Shown here: piece by piece, positions 1 through 9,144 of the stretch
Layout: each line of letters begins with the position of its first letter
Position numbering within the stretch: the first letter of the stretch is position 1
Assembly: GCA_012840125.1 (NCBI GenBank)
Contig: DULZ01000061.1
Location: 1 to 64,000, forward strand
Length of the DNA stretch: 64,000 nt
DNA from: Clostridia bacterium
GTDB lineage: Bacteria > Bacillota > DULZ01
Direction of reading: 5' to 3'
Program-made: the position numbers and the translations under genes
The notes under the pieces: generated by a model
The model's database searches: none
What the model saw: the letters and a program-made list of their open reading frames with translations, nothing else
What the model was told of the DNA's origin: nothing

Positions 1-350
1 AAGGTAACTTCAATGTCATCTTTTGCGAGCGGGGCATACGTACTTTCGAGACCTATACCCGTAACACCTTGGATTTAAGCAGCGTCCCTGTGATTAAGCA
101 GTTGACCCATTTGCCCATCGTGGTAGATCCAAGCCACGGTACCGGCAAGTGGCAGCTGGTGAAACCGATGGCTTTAGCAGCAGTCGCCGCCGGAGCCGAC
201 GGGCTGATGATCGAAGTACATCCAAACCCCAGCGAAGCCCTGTCCGACGGCCCTCAATCCCTTACCCCTGAAAACTTTAAGGCTTTAATGACAGAGCTGC
301 AATCAGTGGTGCAAGCAATTCAAAGGACATTGGAGCGATGCGATGATTAA
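1..350 (+). CDS. aroF: 3-deoxy-7-phosphoheptulonate synthase, C-terminal part
   Basis: This is the C-terminal 115 residues of DAHP synthase, which condenses phosphoenolpyruvate with erythrose 4-phosphate in the first step of the shikimate pathway. Reading in frame from base 3 gives [18 protein letters not shown] and then [11 protein letters not shown], both characteristic of the type I-beta (AroF/AroG) family. The start lies upstream of the window, so an N-terminal regulatory or chorismate mutase domain cannot be judged. The stop codon overlaps the ATG of pheA by 8 bases, and aroA follows, so an aromatic amino acid operon is likely. Confidence 0.93.
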   Translation, partial: GNFNVIFCERGIRTFETYTRNTLDLSSVPVIKQLTHLPIVVDPSHGTGKWQLVKPMALAAVAAGADGLMIEVHPNPSEALSDGPQSLTPENFKALMTELQSVVQAIQRTLERCDD

Positions 351-1194
351 AATAGGCTATCTAGGACCCGAGGGAACTTTTTCAGAAAAAGCCGCCCGTA
401 TGTGGCTACAATGTGTTTCAACACCCCACCGCCTGGAAGCAAAAGAAAACCTGCCGCAGCTTTTTCGCGACCTGGAAAACGGGCAGCTGGCCCAGATCAT
501 CGTGCCGGTGGAAAACTCGATTGAAGGAGCTGTAACGGTCACCCAGGATTACTTGATCAGCTTACCAGGCATCAAGGTGCTAGGAGAGATTAGCCTTGCC
601 GTGGAACACTACCTGGTGGCTAAAACCCTGCTCCCGTTAGCCGACATCACCGCCGTTTACTCTCATCCCCAGGCCCTGGCCCAGTGCCACCGGTTCCTGG
701 AACGTCACCTTGGAAAGGCGAAATTAGTGCAAACTACCAGCACGGCGGAAGCAGCTCGCCTGGTCAGCGAAGCGGCAGAACCCATCGCCGCCGTCACGTC
801 GGCAGACGCGGCGGCCAAATACCACTTGGCGGTCCTGGCAGAAAGAATTCAAGATTTTCACGGCAACAAAACCCGTTTCTGGGCTGTGGGTTTACCGGAA
901 ACATGTACCATTAACATAAGTAAAGAACATTGTGACTTCAAGACTTCTATCGTGGTGGCTTTACCTTACAATCGTCCCGGGGGCCTGCACATGATCTTGA
1001 CGGAATTCGCCGCCGCTTCCCTGGACCTAACACGGATCGAATCCAGGCCCACTAAGAAAGAATTAGGAGAGTATCTCTTCATCATTGATTTTCTTGGCCA
1101 TGTCCATGAGGAAACCGTGGCTAAGACATTTAACAAACTGCAGTCTAAGGACGTGATGATCAAAGTGCTGGGTTCTTTTCCGGTGCTTACCTAA
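343..1194 (+). CDS. pheA: Prephenate dehydratase
   Basis: PheA decarboxylates and dehydrates prephenate to phenylpyruvate for phenylalanine synthesis. The 283-residue protein opens with [14 protein letters not shown], has the catalytic-region motif TRFW at residues 177-180, and ends in an ACT regulatory domain containing ESRP (233-236), the phenylalanine-binding signature. It is a stand-alone dehydratase with no chorismate mutase domain, as usual in Gram-positives. Its ATG lies inside the end of aroF, which suggests translational coupling, and aroA follows after 26 bases. Feedback inhibition by phenylalanine through the ACT domain is expected from the family. Confidence 0.96.
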   Translation: MIKIGYLGPEGTFSEKAARMWLQCVSTPHRLEAKENLPQLFRDLENGQLAQIIVPVENSIEGAVTVTQDYLISLPGIKVLGEISLAVEHYLVAKTLLPLADITAVYSHPQALAQCHRFLERHLGKAKLVQTTSTAEAARLVSEAAEPIAAVTSADAAAKYHLAVLAERIQDFHGNKTRFWAVGLPETCTINISKEHCDFKTSIVVALPYNRPGGLHMILTEFAAASLDLTRIESRPTKKELGEYLFIIDFLGHVHEETVAKTFNKLQSKDVMIKVLGSFPVLT

Positions 1195-1220
1195 AACCTG
1201 CGAAACAAGGAGGAAACGGC

Positions 1221-2504
1221 TTGAATATAGAAGTTGCCCGCACAGGTCCATTAACCGGTGAACTGGAAGTACCCGGTGACAAATCCATCTCCCACCGGGC
1301 AGCCATCCTGGGAGCCATCGCCGAGGGCAAGACTCGCATTAAAGGCTTTTTGGAAGGTCAGGACTGCCTTCATACCCTTCAATGTTTGTCATCCCTAGGG
1401 ATTCATGTGGAGCAGTTGCAACCGGGTGATTACATTATTCACGGGAAAGGTCTGCATGGATTGAGCGAACCGGATAACGTGCTGGACGTGGGTAATTCCG
1501 GGACTACCATTCGTTTGCTGGCGGGTTTACTGGCCAGCCGGCCTTTCACCAGCATCTTGACCGGCGATGCATCCATTAGATCTCGCCCCATGGATAGGGT
1601 CATTGTGCCTTTAACCCAAATGGGTGCTACCATTTACGGCAGGGAGAATAATAAGCTGGCTCCGTTATTTATCAAGGGCGGTACTCTTCGCGGCATTAAC
1701 TACCGTCTTCCTGTGGCCAGCGCCCAGGTCAAAAGCGCCATCCTGTTGGCCGCTCTGGGAGGCAGCGATACAACTTGCATAGAGGAACCATTGCGTTCCC
1801 GGGATCATACCGAGCGTATGCTGGCCGCCTTCGGTGCCGGCATTACGGTGCAGGACCTGAGCATCCAAATCACACCGCAAGACACCTTGACGCCCCAGGA
1901 AATCCTGGTCCCAGGTGACATCTCCTCGGCTGCTTTTTTCATGGTGGCTGCCAGCATTGTCCCCGGCTCAGATATCATCATTAGAAACGTAGGAGTGAAC
2001 CCTACGCGAACCGGAGTGATTACGGCTTTACAAGCTATGGGAGCCGGCGTAGAAGTGATGAATTACAGGGAACAAACGGGGGAACCTGTAGCTGATGTCC
2101 GGGTGAGATATGCTCCCCTGAAAGGTATTTCCTTTGAACCGGCCTGGATCCCTACTTTAATCGATGAGATCCCCGCCCTTTGCATCGCGGCAGCTTTCGC
2201 CGAAGGGATAACCGTCATCCGTCATGCCCGGGAATTGAGGGTCAAAGAAACCGACCGGATCCGGATTATGACTCAGGAATTGACCAGGTTTGGAGCTAAA
2301 GTACAGGAGCTGCCTGACGGTATGATCATTGAAGGTTGTACAGAACTGAAAGGTACCACCTGTTATTCCCATGGAGACCACCGCATCGCCATGGCGCTGT
2401 CCGTCTTAGGTTTACGTGCCACAGGCACCACCACCATTGTCCAAGCGGAAGCGGTCAATGTATCGTACCCAGATTTCTTCGTTACATTACAGTCATTAAA
2501 ATGA
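1221..2504 (+). CDS. aroA: 3-phosphoshikimate 1-carboxyvinyltransferase (EPSP synthase)
   Basis: AroA transfers the enolpyruvyl group of PEP to shikimate 3-phosphate, the sixth shikimate-pathway step. The 427-residue length is normal. Visible signatures are GDKSISHRAAILGA near the N-terminus (the Lys-Ser substrate-binding motif), LDVGNSGTTIRL, LRVKETDRI and a C-terminal GDHRIAMA. I chose the TTG at 1221 because it sits 7 bases after AAGGAGG (1207-1213) and gives the expected N-terminus. The gene is 26 bases after pheA and 9 bases before cmk, an order common in Firmicutes. Confidence 0.97.
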   Translation: MNIEVARTGPLTGELEVPGDKSISHRAAILGAIAEGKTRIKGFLEGQDCLHTLQCLSSLGIHVEQLQPGDYIIHGKGLHGLSEPDNVLDVGNSGTTIRLLAGLLASRPFTSILTGDASIRSRPMDRVIVPLTQMGATIYGRENNKLAPLFIKGGTLRGINYRLPVASAQVKSAILLAALGGSDTTCIEEPLRSRDHTERMLAAFGAGITVQDLSIQITPQDTLTPQEILVPGDISSAAFFMVAASIVPGSDIIIRNVGVNPTRTGVITALQAMGAGVEVMNYREQTGEPVADVRVRYAPLKGISFEPAWIPTLIDEIPALCIAAAFAEGITVIRHARELRVKETDRIRIMTQELTRFGAKVQELPDGMIIEGCTELKGTTCYSHGDHRIAMALSVLGLRATGTTTIVQAEAVNVSYPDFFVTLQSLK

Positions 2505-2513
2505 GGTGTTGCC

Positions 2514-3188
2514 ATGCTTCCTAATATCGCCATCGACGGGCCTGCCGGCGCGGGAAAAAGTACCGTCGCCCGCTTGGTAGCAAAAAGGCTGGGGCTCACC
2601 TATCTCGACACCGGTGCCATGTACCGGGCTTTGACCTGGAAAGCCCTACAGAACAGCGTTCCCTTGACCCAAGAGGGCCTGGCAGAATTGGTTCGCAACA
2701 CGGAAATCACTTTTGTACAGGACCCAAACCATGATACGCCTAGGGTTTTTTGTGATAACATTGACGTAACAGAACATATCCGGTCACCGGAAGTTTCCAA
2801 CCATGTTTCCCTGGTTTCTTCTTTTGCCGAGGTGCGTCAAGGGTTAACCCAATTGCAGCGAAAGTATGCGGCAGAGGGCGGTATCGTAATGGACGGCCGG
2901 GATATTGGCACGGTCGTGATGCCCAATGCATCTTTTAAGTTCTTTCTGACGGCTTCCTTGGAGGAGAGAAGCCGCAGGCGGTATGAAGAAATGAAAAAAA
3001 AGGGCATAGACGTGGACCCGACCACGGTCTACCGAGAAATTGCGGCCCGGGATGAGGCGGACCGGAACCGGCCCGTCGCTCCGTTAACCGCGGCTGAAGA
3101 CGCTGTTATTGTTGATACAACCAATTTGTCCATCGAACAAGTAGTGGATCTGATCGTTGCCCAATGTCAAGGGGGTGAGTCAAAATGA
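2514..3188 (+). CDS. cmk: Cytidylate kinase
   Basis: Cmk phosphorylates CMP and dCMP with ATP in pyrimidine nucleotide metabolism. The 224-residue protein begins with the P-loop GPAGAGKST (residues 9-17), followed by YLDTGAMYRA, and later has MDGRDIGTVV and the lid region RSRRRYEEM, all typical of bacterial CMP kinases. It starts at an ATG preceded by GAGGTG. Its stop overlaps the plsC start in an ATGA tetranucleotide. The arrangement aroA-cmk-plsC-ispH/S1 is a familiar Clostridial cluster. Confidence 0.97.
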   Translation: MLPNIAIDGPAGAGKSTVARLVAKRLGLTYLDTGAMYRALTWKALQNSVPLTQEGLAELVRNTEITFVQDPNHDTPRVFCDNIDVTEHIRSPEVSNHVSLVSSFAEVRQGLTQLQRKYAAEGGIVMDGRDIGTVVMPNASFKFFLTASLEERSRRRYEEMKKKGIDVDPTTVYREIAARDEADRNRPVAPLTAAEDAVIVDTTNLSIEQVVDLIVAQCQGGESK

Positions 3189-3784
3189 CCTTGTACAGGA
3201 TACTGAGACCTATCGCCTGGCTCATCCTGAAGCTCTGGAACCGGTTAGAGGTCCATGGCCTGGAAAACCTCCCGCCGCAAGGAAAATTAATCGTCGTGGC
3301 TAATCATGTGAGCGTGTTAGACCCGATCGTCTTAGGAGTCGGTTTACCCCGACCCATTCGTTTCATGGCCAAAAAGGAATTGTTCGATATACCCGTCTTA
3401 GGGGGACTCATTTCCCTGTTAGGCTCTTTTCCCGTAGACAGGAATAAGACAGATTTTCAGGCTGTCAAGCAATCTTTAAGGATACTGGCAAGTCAAGAGG
3501 TGTTAGGTATCTTCCCGGAAGGGGGCACGCGCAAGAATGCCACCAGAATTGTTTTTAGTACCGGTGCAGCGGCCATCGCCCTCAAGAGCAAAAGTCCTGT
3601 CTTACCGGTAGCCATTATCGGTACCGCTTCCATTCCCAAGGCCATCCTTTTCGGCAAGCTTAAGGTCAACATTGGCCCGGTTATCACCTGGCCGCAGCAG
3701 TATGAAGGCAAGCTGCAAGACGATGACGTAGAACGGCTGACCAGGGAAATGGAAAAGGCCGTACAAGGACTGAAATCCGCCTAA
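3185..3784 (+). CDS. plsC: 1-acyl-sn-glycerol-3-phosphate acyltransferase
   Basis: PlsC acylates lysophosphatidic acid to phosphatidic acid at the membrane. The 199-residue protein carries the HX4D catalytic motif (H41-D46, in NHVSVLDP) and the substrate-binding FPEGGTR (about 110-116), which define the family. A hydrophobic N-terminal stretch (about residues 7-18) fits membrane association. It overlaps cmk by 4 bases, so translational coupling is likely. No clear terminator was found in the 131 bases before the next gene. Confidence 0.94.
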   Translation: MTLYRILRPIAWLILKLWNRLEVHGLENLPPQGKLIVVANHVSVLDPIVLGVGLPRPIRFMAKKELFDIPVLGGLISLLGSFPVDRNKTDFQAVKQSLRILASQEVLGIFPEGGTRKNATRIVFSTGAAAIALKSKSPVLPVAIIGTASIPKAILFGKLKVNIGPVITWPQQYEGKLQDDDVERLTREMEKAVQGLKSA

Positions 3785-3856
3785 GTTTGCGGAAAACTGC
3801 TAAACCTTTCTGGCTTTTGCAGGATTCTATCACTTTTTCACGAAAGATAATAATGA

Positions 3857-3884
3857 TTGACTTCACGTGCAAAATAAATATAGA
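3857..3884 (+). promoter_or_regulatory. Possible sigma-A promoter for the ispH-S1 gene
   Basis: TTGACT (3857-3862) and TATAGA (3879-3884) are separated by 16 bases, upstream of the ispH-S1 start at 3916. The -10 box is imperfect, so this is a moderate call. Confidence 0.4.
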
Positions 3885-3915
3885 GCAGCATTTTACGACC
3901 TGAAGGTGAATTCTC

Positions 3916-5997
3916 TTGGAGATTTTGGTGGCTCCCAGAGCCGGTTTTTGTTTTGGTGTCAAAAGAGCCCTAGATATTGCACTGAATAGCCTACAAGCAG
4001 GTAATAACGTCTATACATACGGCTCCCTGATTCACAACCAGCAGGTAGTAGACAAGTTAGCAAAACTAGGTCTTAAGACTGTCGAGGATCCCCGGGAAAT
4101 CGCAGCAGGAAAAGTCATCATTCGCTCCCATGGTGTTGGCCCTGAGACGCTGGAGGCAATTCAGGCAAAGGGCCACAAAGTGATCGATGCTACCTGTCCT
4201 TTTGTGAAAAAGGCACAACGGATTGCACACCGGTTGGACAATGATGGCTTTCAAGTGGTCGTGGTAGGTGACAAAGAGCATCCGGAAGTCAAGGGTATTG
4301 TAGAGTGGACCCAGAACCGTGCTATCGTCATCAAAGATCCTCAAGAAGTACAATTACTACCTTTTTTCCCCAAGATTGGTGTATTGGCACAAACCACATT
4401 GGATTTTTCCACCTTTGAAGAGGTAACGAGGCTCCTACGAGGCAAAACCCAGCAACTGCAAATCCATAACACCATTTGCAGTGCAACAAAAATCAGGCAG
4501 GAGGAAGCCTTTAAGCTGGCCCAAGCGGTAGACGTGATGATCGTCATAGGCGGGAAGCACAGTGCCAATACAAGGAAACTTGCGAGCATTTGCCAGAGGG
4601 CGGGTACGCTGACCTTTCAAATTGAACAGGCTGGCGAACTTGAACCCCATTGGTTTACAAATGCTAAGCGAGTGGGGGTCACAGCTGGTGCCTCTACTCC
4701 AGATTGGATTATTGAGGAGGTTGTTGAAAGAATGACAGAGCTGAATGAAGAAAAAAACTTGACAACGGAGGAGGTCCAAGAAGCTGGGAACCCCGAAATG
4801 GGGAATCAAGCAGCGGCCCAAGGGGGATCCAACCAAAGAAGTGAAGAAGTAGACTTGGATTTAGCCAGCAATCCCATGGAACTACACCGGGGGGATATCA
4901 TTTCCGGGACTGTAGTTCAGGTTAATGATAATGAAGTGATGGTGGATGTAGGCGGCAAATCCGAAGGTATTATCCCATTAAACGAATTGGCCAATCGTCC
5001 CATTACTAACCCCCATGAAGTTGTTGCCGTAGGCGATGAAGTTAAAGTCTTTGTCCTGCGGGTGGAAAATGAGGAAGGTCACCCGGTACTGTCCAAGAGA
5101 AGAGCAGACCGCGTTATTGCCTGGGAAGTTTTAGAAAAGGCTTTGGAGACCGGTGAAGAATTGAGAGCACCCGTCATCGAAGTGGTGAAAGGAGGTCTGC
5201 TTGTTGACGTAGGTGTACGCGGTTTTGTCCCTGCTTCCCTGGTGGAAAGAGGCTATGTGGAGGACCTGCAGCAGTATGTGGGGAAAGAACTTCGCTTGCG
5301 GGTCATCGAGCTGGACCGCGGCAAGAACAAAGTGGTCCTGTCGCAAAAGGCCATTCTGGACGAAGAATACGAAAAACTGCGGGAAGCTACCTGGGCTAGT
5401 TTACAAGAAGGGCAAGTCATCAAAGGTATTGTTAGGCGTTTGACTGATTTCGGCGCATTTGTCGATATCGGCGGCATTGACGGTTTGCTCCACGTTTCCG
5501 AACTCTCTTGGGGTAGAATAGACCATCCCAAAGACGTGTTATCGGAAGGCCAGGAAATAGAAGTCAAAGTCCTAGCTGTCGATCGGGCCGCGGAAAAAGT
5601 CTCTTTAGGCTTGAAACAATTACTGCCAAATCCCTGGGATACTGCCGAAGAACGGTACCCGGTAGGCTCCGTTGTCCAAGGAAAAGTACTGCGGATAGCC
5701 TCTTTTGGCGCCTTTGTGGAGGTAGAACCCGGCATTGAGGGATTAGTGCATATTTCTCAATTAGCCAATCATCACGTGGAAAAAACCGAGGATGTAGTTT
5801 CCGTGGGAGATATTATCCCGGTCAAGGTACTGAGCGTGGATCAGGCTGCCCACCGGATGAGTCTCAGTCTGAAAGAAGCCCGCAAGGCAGAACGCCCTCA
5901 ACCTCCGAAACAAGAAACGGTTAAAGAAGAAGAGAATTCAGGTGTTAAGTTGGGGGATCTCTTTGGTGAACTATTCGAAGAAAACACGAACGCCTAA
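3916..5997 (+). CDS. ispH: IspH (HMB-PP reductase) fused to ribosomal protein S1-like domains
   Basis: The N-terminal 280 or so residues are 4-hydroxy-3-methylbut-2-enyl diphosphate reductase, the last enzyme of the MEP isoprenoid pathway. The three [4Fe-4S] ligands are at Cys12 (GFCFGVKRA), Cys94 (DATCPFV) and Cys188 (NTICSAT). After a linker rich in Glu and Asn, four S1 RNA-binding repeats follow from about residue 325; each has the DVGG or VDIGG-type strand followed by EGLVHIS or similar. The total of 693 residues fits the known IspH-RpsA fusion of Clostridia. The start is the TTG after GAAGGTGA. Why an iron-sulfur enzyme is joined to an RNA-binding module is not clear. Confidence 0.95.
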   Translation: MEILVAPRAGFCFGVKRALDIALNSLQAGNNVYTYGSLIHNQQVVDKLAKLGLKTVEDPREIAAGKVIIRSHGVGPETLEAIQAKGHKVIDATCPFVKKAQRIAHRLDNDGFQVVVVGDKEHPEVKGIVEWTQNRAIVIKDPQEVQLLPFFPKIGVLAQTTLDFSTFEEVTRLLRGKTQQLQIHNTICSATKIRQEEAFKLAQAVDVMIVIGGKHSANTRKLASICQRAGTLTFQIEQAGELEPHWFTNAKRVGVTAGASTPDWIIEEVVERMTELNEEKNLTTEEVQEAGNPEMGNQAAAQGGSNQRSEEVDLDLASNPMELHRGDIISGTVVQVNDNEVMVDVGGKSEGIIPLNELANRPITNPHEVVAVGDEVKVFVLRVENEEGHPVLSKRRADRVIAWEVLEKALETGEELRAPVIEVVKGGLLVDVGVRGFVPASLVERGYVEDLQQYVGKELRLRVIELDRGKNKVVLSQKAILDEEYEKLREATWASLQEGQVIKGIVRRLTDFGAFVDIGGIDGLLHVSELSWGRIDHPKDVLSEGQEIEVKVLAVDRAAEKVSLGLKQLLPNPWDTAEERYPVGSVVQGKVLRIASFGAFVEVEPGIEGLVHISQLANHHVEKTEDVVSVGDIIPVKVLSVDQAAHRMSLSLKEARKAERPQPPKQETVKEEENSGVKLGDLFGELFEENTNA

Positions 5998-7066
5998 CCG
6001 GCAGTCCCTGCAGTTGAGCCGGAAGCTGGATCACCTGCAGTTGACCAAAGAACTGGACGACGGCCCATTATCAACCGGTTTTGAAGATGTTCACTTGATT
6101 CATCAGGCGGTCAGCCCCCTCCAACTTGATGAAGTCGACAGCGGGGTCACATTTTGCAACAAGAAGCTTTCAGTGCCTTTCATCATCAATGCCATGACCG
6201 GAGGACCGGAGATATCCTCGCACATCAATGCCTGCCTGGCCAGGGTGGCAGCGGAGCTCCACATGGGTATGGCAGTGGGTTCGCAAGCACTGGCCCTTAA
6301 CGACCCCAATGCGGCGTTAACCTATACAATTGCCCGTCAGGAGAATCCTCACGGGCTCATTTTGGCCAATTTGAGTGCTTTGGCGTCTCCTGACGAAGCT
6401 TTACGAGCTATCGAAATGCTGTCAGCTGATGGATTGCAGCTGCACTTAAATGCGGCCCATGAACTGGCCATGGCTGAAGGGGACCGGGATTTCAGGCGTG
6501 CGCTGGATAACATCGCCGCCATCGTAGAAAAAGTACCCGTTCCCGTCATTATGAAAGAAGTTGGCTTTGGGCTTTCCGTTGAAACAGCCAGGCAGCTTTT
6601 CGCCCATGGCGTCGCCCATTTTGATGTGGGGGGACAAGGTGGCACTAATTTCGGCACCATTGAACGGGTGCGGCAAAAACAGGCCGGGCCGTCGGTCTTT
6701 GAGCTGTGGGGCATTCCCACCGCTGTTTCCGTGGCTGAAGTCAGCAGTCAAGGGTTACCCGTGACCATCATTGCGTCCGGAGGGATACGTTCGGCCCTGG
6801 ACGGAGTCAAAGCAATGGCTCTAGGCGCTGACTTAATCGGCATTGCCGGACCCGTAGTCAAACTCCTGCTGGACCACACGGAAGCGGAAGTACTTAATTA
6901 TTTCCACCGGCTGATCTATGATTTTCGGGCGTTGATGCTGCTGGCCGGCGCTCGTTCACTAGAAGATTTAAAGAAAGTGCCGGTGGTGATAACCGGCAGA
7001 ACCAAAGACTGGCTGGAACAAAGAGGAATACTGGACCATTACCGCCAGCGTACACGCATTCATTAA
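5966..7066 (+). CDS. fni: Isopentenyl-diphosphate delta-isomerase, type II (FMN-dependent)
   Basis: This enzyme interconverts isopentenyl and dimethylallyl diphosphate using reduced FMN. Signatures of the type II family include INAMTGG, AVGSQALAL, LHLNAAHE, MKEVGFGLS, DVGGQGGTNF and GIAGPVVK, spread over a TIM barrel. I prefer the GTG at 5966, which follows GGGGG (5952-5956) by 9 bases. In-frame starts at 5942 (GTG) and 5963 (TTG) are possible. The gene overlaps the ispH-S1 fusion, so consecutive isoprenoid steps are probably co-translated. Confidence 0.93.
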   Translation: MNYSKKTRTPNRQSLQLSRKLDHLQLTKELDDGPLSTGFEDVHLIHQAVSPLQLDEVDSGVTFCNKKLSVPFIINAMTGGPEISSHINACLARVAAELHMGMAVGSQALALNDPNAALTYTIARQENPHGLILANLSALASPDEALRAIEMLSADGLQLHLNAAHELAMAEGDRDFRRALDNIAAIVEKVPVPVIMKEVGFGLSVETARQLFAHGVAHFDVGGQGGTNFGTIERVRQKQAGPSVFELWGIPTAVSVAEVSSQGLPVTIIASGGIRSALDGVKAMALGADLIGIAGPVVKLLLDHTEAEVLNYFHRLIYDFRALMLLAGARSLEDLKKVPVVITGRTKDWLEQRGILDHYRQRTRIH

Positions 7067-7087
7067 CCGCCACACGGCGGTTTTTTT
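7067..7087 (+). terminator. Rho-independent terminator after fni
   Basis: A 5-bp GC stem, CCGCC (7067-7071) with GGCGG (7076-7080), is followed by seven T residues. It starts directly at the fni stop codon and closes the aro-cmk-isoprenoid block. Confidence 0.85.
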
Positions 7088-7149
7088 GTATATTTGCCAG
7101 GGAGCAGGGGAATCCTATTAGCATAAACTGCACTACAAGGGGTGGCAGT

Positions 7150-7905
7150 ATGAGTGGATATCCGCTGGGAATAATCCTGCTCATTGTCGTTACCATTTTA
7201 ATCTATTTCGGCTTGGCACATCGCGTGCTGGACAGGCTGCGCATTAATGACCGGACTGCTTTGCTATTACTTGGAGCTATCATCGCCGGCAGTTTCATCA
7301 ATATTCCCATCACCGACGGCCCTCCGGCGGTCACCGTAAATGTTGGCGGTGCCTTGATTCCTTTTGGGCTGGCAGTTTATCTGCTGGCCAAGGCGGGCAC
7401 AAGGGCGGAATGGATTAGAGCCATAGTAGCTACCGCCATCACCGTGGTTGTTATCACCCTGGTGAACCGGTATCTCTTTGCCGATGATCCCTGGCGCGGC
7501 AGAATTGATTTCATAGATCCTTTGCTGGCTTATCCTATTGTCGCTGCAGTCGTGGCGTACCTAGCAGGCCGTTCCAGGCGATCCGCATTTGTGGCAGCCA
7601 CCTTGGGCGTCTTGAGCTTAGACGTCATGAACTATATCCAGTTGGTAAACAACAAGATTCCCGGTCGCGTAGCTTTTGGAGGCGGCGGGGCTTTTGATGC
7701 AGTGATCATGGCCGGCATCGGTGCGGTTATCCTGGCAGAAATCATTGGTGAAAGCCGAGAACGGCTCCAAGGAGGGCCGGAAAAAGAAGGAAGACCTCCG
7801 GAGCTGCTTGAAAGCCTTGACAAGGCTGTACCTCAACCGGCACAAAAACCACTGGCAAAGGAGCCACAGGAAAGGAAAGATCATGATGCAAAGACCGACG
7901 AATAG
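7150..7905 (+). CDS. DUF1614 family membrane protein
   Basis: This 251-residue integral membrane protein belongs, by pattern, to the DUF1614 family of unknown function. It has about seven hydrophobic segments, beginning with a strong N-terminal helix (residues 5-22), and conserved-looking stretches FINIPI (about 54-59), GGALIPF and LLAYPIV. The C-terminal 45 residues are charged and probably cytoplasmic. It starts after AAGGGGTGGC and its 3' end overlaps the spoIIP start by 23 bases, which suggests co-expression with a sporulation gene. Its role there is inference only. Confidence 0.75.
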   Translation: MSGYPLGIILLIVVTILIYFGLAHRVLDRLRINDRTALLLLGAIIAGSFINIPITDGPPAVTVNVGGALIPFGLAVYLLAKAGTRAEWIRAIVATAITVVVITLVNRYLFADDPWRGRIDFIDPLLAYPIVAAVVAYLAGRSRRSAFVAATLGVLSLDVMNYIQLVNNKIPGRVAFGGGGAFDAVIMAGIGAVILAEIIGESRERLQGGPEKEGRPPELLESLDKAVPQPAQKPLAKEPQERKDHDAKTDE

Positions 7906-9073
7906 ATGGATCACGCTGGGGATTGTCGCTCTTTTGGCAGGGATCATCATACTGGGCTATCAAACCAGTAAACCGGCTGAACAAGCAGCAGCAGAGTTTG
8001 AACTCGACCTACCGGATTTAGGGGTATGGGAGCAAGAGAGGGATGACGGGGGCTACTATACCATAGTAGATGAAGAAGGCAACATCCTGGACAAGACTAT
8101 CCGGCAGGTGCACCCGGAAGACGAGTTCATTGCCGCGAACAACCGCCACTACCGGGTGGAAAGAGTGGAAGGCGACAAGGCGTATGCCAAACTCCTCACG
8201 GAAAATGCCCTCGCCGGCCTAGACCTCATTATTGCCCAGCAGGTCGCGGCGCAAGGTAAAGAATCTAACAATAAAATTGCCATGTATCATACTCATACCG
8301 ACGAATCCTATGTTCCCACCGACGGTACTGAAAGCATACCCGGCAACGGGGGCATCTATAAAGTAGGGGAGAGCATGGGAGAGAAGTTCCGGGAAAAAGG
8401 AGTAGAAGTTCTCTATGACAAGACCCCTCACGAACCTCACGATGCCGATGCCTACCGGCGCTCCAGGAGAACAGCCATCGAACTGATGAAAAAGACCCCC
8501 GCTGCCATTATTGATGTGCACCGGGACGGGGTACCGGACCCGGATTTCTACTACGCCAATGTGGCCGGTATGGATGTAACCAAGGTTCGCCTGGTAGTAG
8601 GGCGGCAGAACCAAAACATGCAAGCCAATTTGGATTTTGCGAAACAGATCAAAGCTCAATTGGACAAGTACTACCCCGGACTGGTACATGGGATTTTCAT
8701 GGCTAAAGGCAATTACAACCAGGACCTTTCTCCCCGTTCCATTTTGGTGGAGGTGGGAACCCACACCAATGAACGACAATTGGCGGAACAAGGCGCCATG
8801 TTATTTGCCGACGCTCTGCCTGACATTCTGGGAATAAGCACCCCGGAAACCCCCAGGGCCCCAACGGATACTAGTACCCCGGGAGACAGGAGATCCCTCT
8901 GGTGGATCGTCACCATTGCCGTACTCGGTGCCGCTGCCTTCTTGCTTCTCAGTACCGGCAGCTTTGCGGGAGCCATGCGTAAACTGAAACAGTTTTCCTC
9001 AGATGAGTGGGCCAACTTCTTGGGAAGCCCCCACCGAAAAAAACGTAAAACCGGTCAAGATCCGGAAGAATAA
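7883..9073 (+). CDS. spoIIP: Stage II sporulation protein P (peptidoglycan amidase/hydrolase)
   Basis: SpoIIP degrades septal peptidoglycan with SpoIID and SpoIIM during engulfment of the forespore. After an N-terminal membrane anchor (residues 8-24) the catalytic region shows YHTHTDESYVPTDG, IIDVHRDGVPD, RLVVGRQNQNM and ILVEVGTHTNE, matching the family, with metal-binding His and Glu in HTH and VEVG. I chose ATG 7883 (behind AGGAAAGGA); the open frame extends upstream but only over DUF1614 codons. An unusual feature is a second membrane helix near the C-terminus (about residues 334-352, WWIVTIAVLGAAAF) followed by a basic tail. Confidence 0.85.
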   Translation: MMQRPTNRWITLGIVALLAGIIILGYQTSKPAEQAAAEFELDLPDLGVWEQERDDGGYYTIVDEEGNILDKTIRQVHPEDEFIAANNRHYRVERVEGDKAYAKLLTENALAGLDLIIAQQVAAQGKESNNKIAMYHTHTDESYVPTDGTESIPGNGGIYKVGESMGEKFREKGVEVLYDKTPHEPHDADAYRRSRRTAIELMKKTPAAIIDVHRDGVPDPDFYYANVAGMDVTKVRLVVGRQNQNMQANLDFAKQIKAQLDKYYPGLVHGIFMAKGNYNQDLSPRSILVEVGTHTNERQLAEQGAMLFADALPDILGISTPETPRAPTDTSTPGDRRSLWWIVTIAVLGAAAFLLLSTGSFAGAMRKLKQFSSDEWANFLGSPHRKKRKTGQDPEE

Positions 9074-9144
9074 CATGACGGGCAGCCGGGCGGCTAAAAA
9101 CACACACCGTCCCCGGCTGTCCGGTCCAAGCTGTTGGAGGTGTC

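Noticed and set aside
4741-4870. A possible gene boundary between IspH and the S1 repeats
   Set aside because: The frame is continuous through a Glu/Asn-rich linker with no stop codon, and the fusion is known in Clostridia.
5253-5735. A 160-codon open frame on the minus strand
   Set aside because: It is antisense to the S1 repeats and has a Ser/Arg-rich composition typical of shadow frames.
8219-8791. A 190-codon open frame on the minus strand
   Set aside because: It is fully antisense to the conserved SpoIIP catalytic domain.
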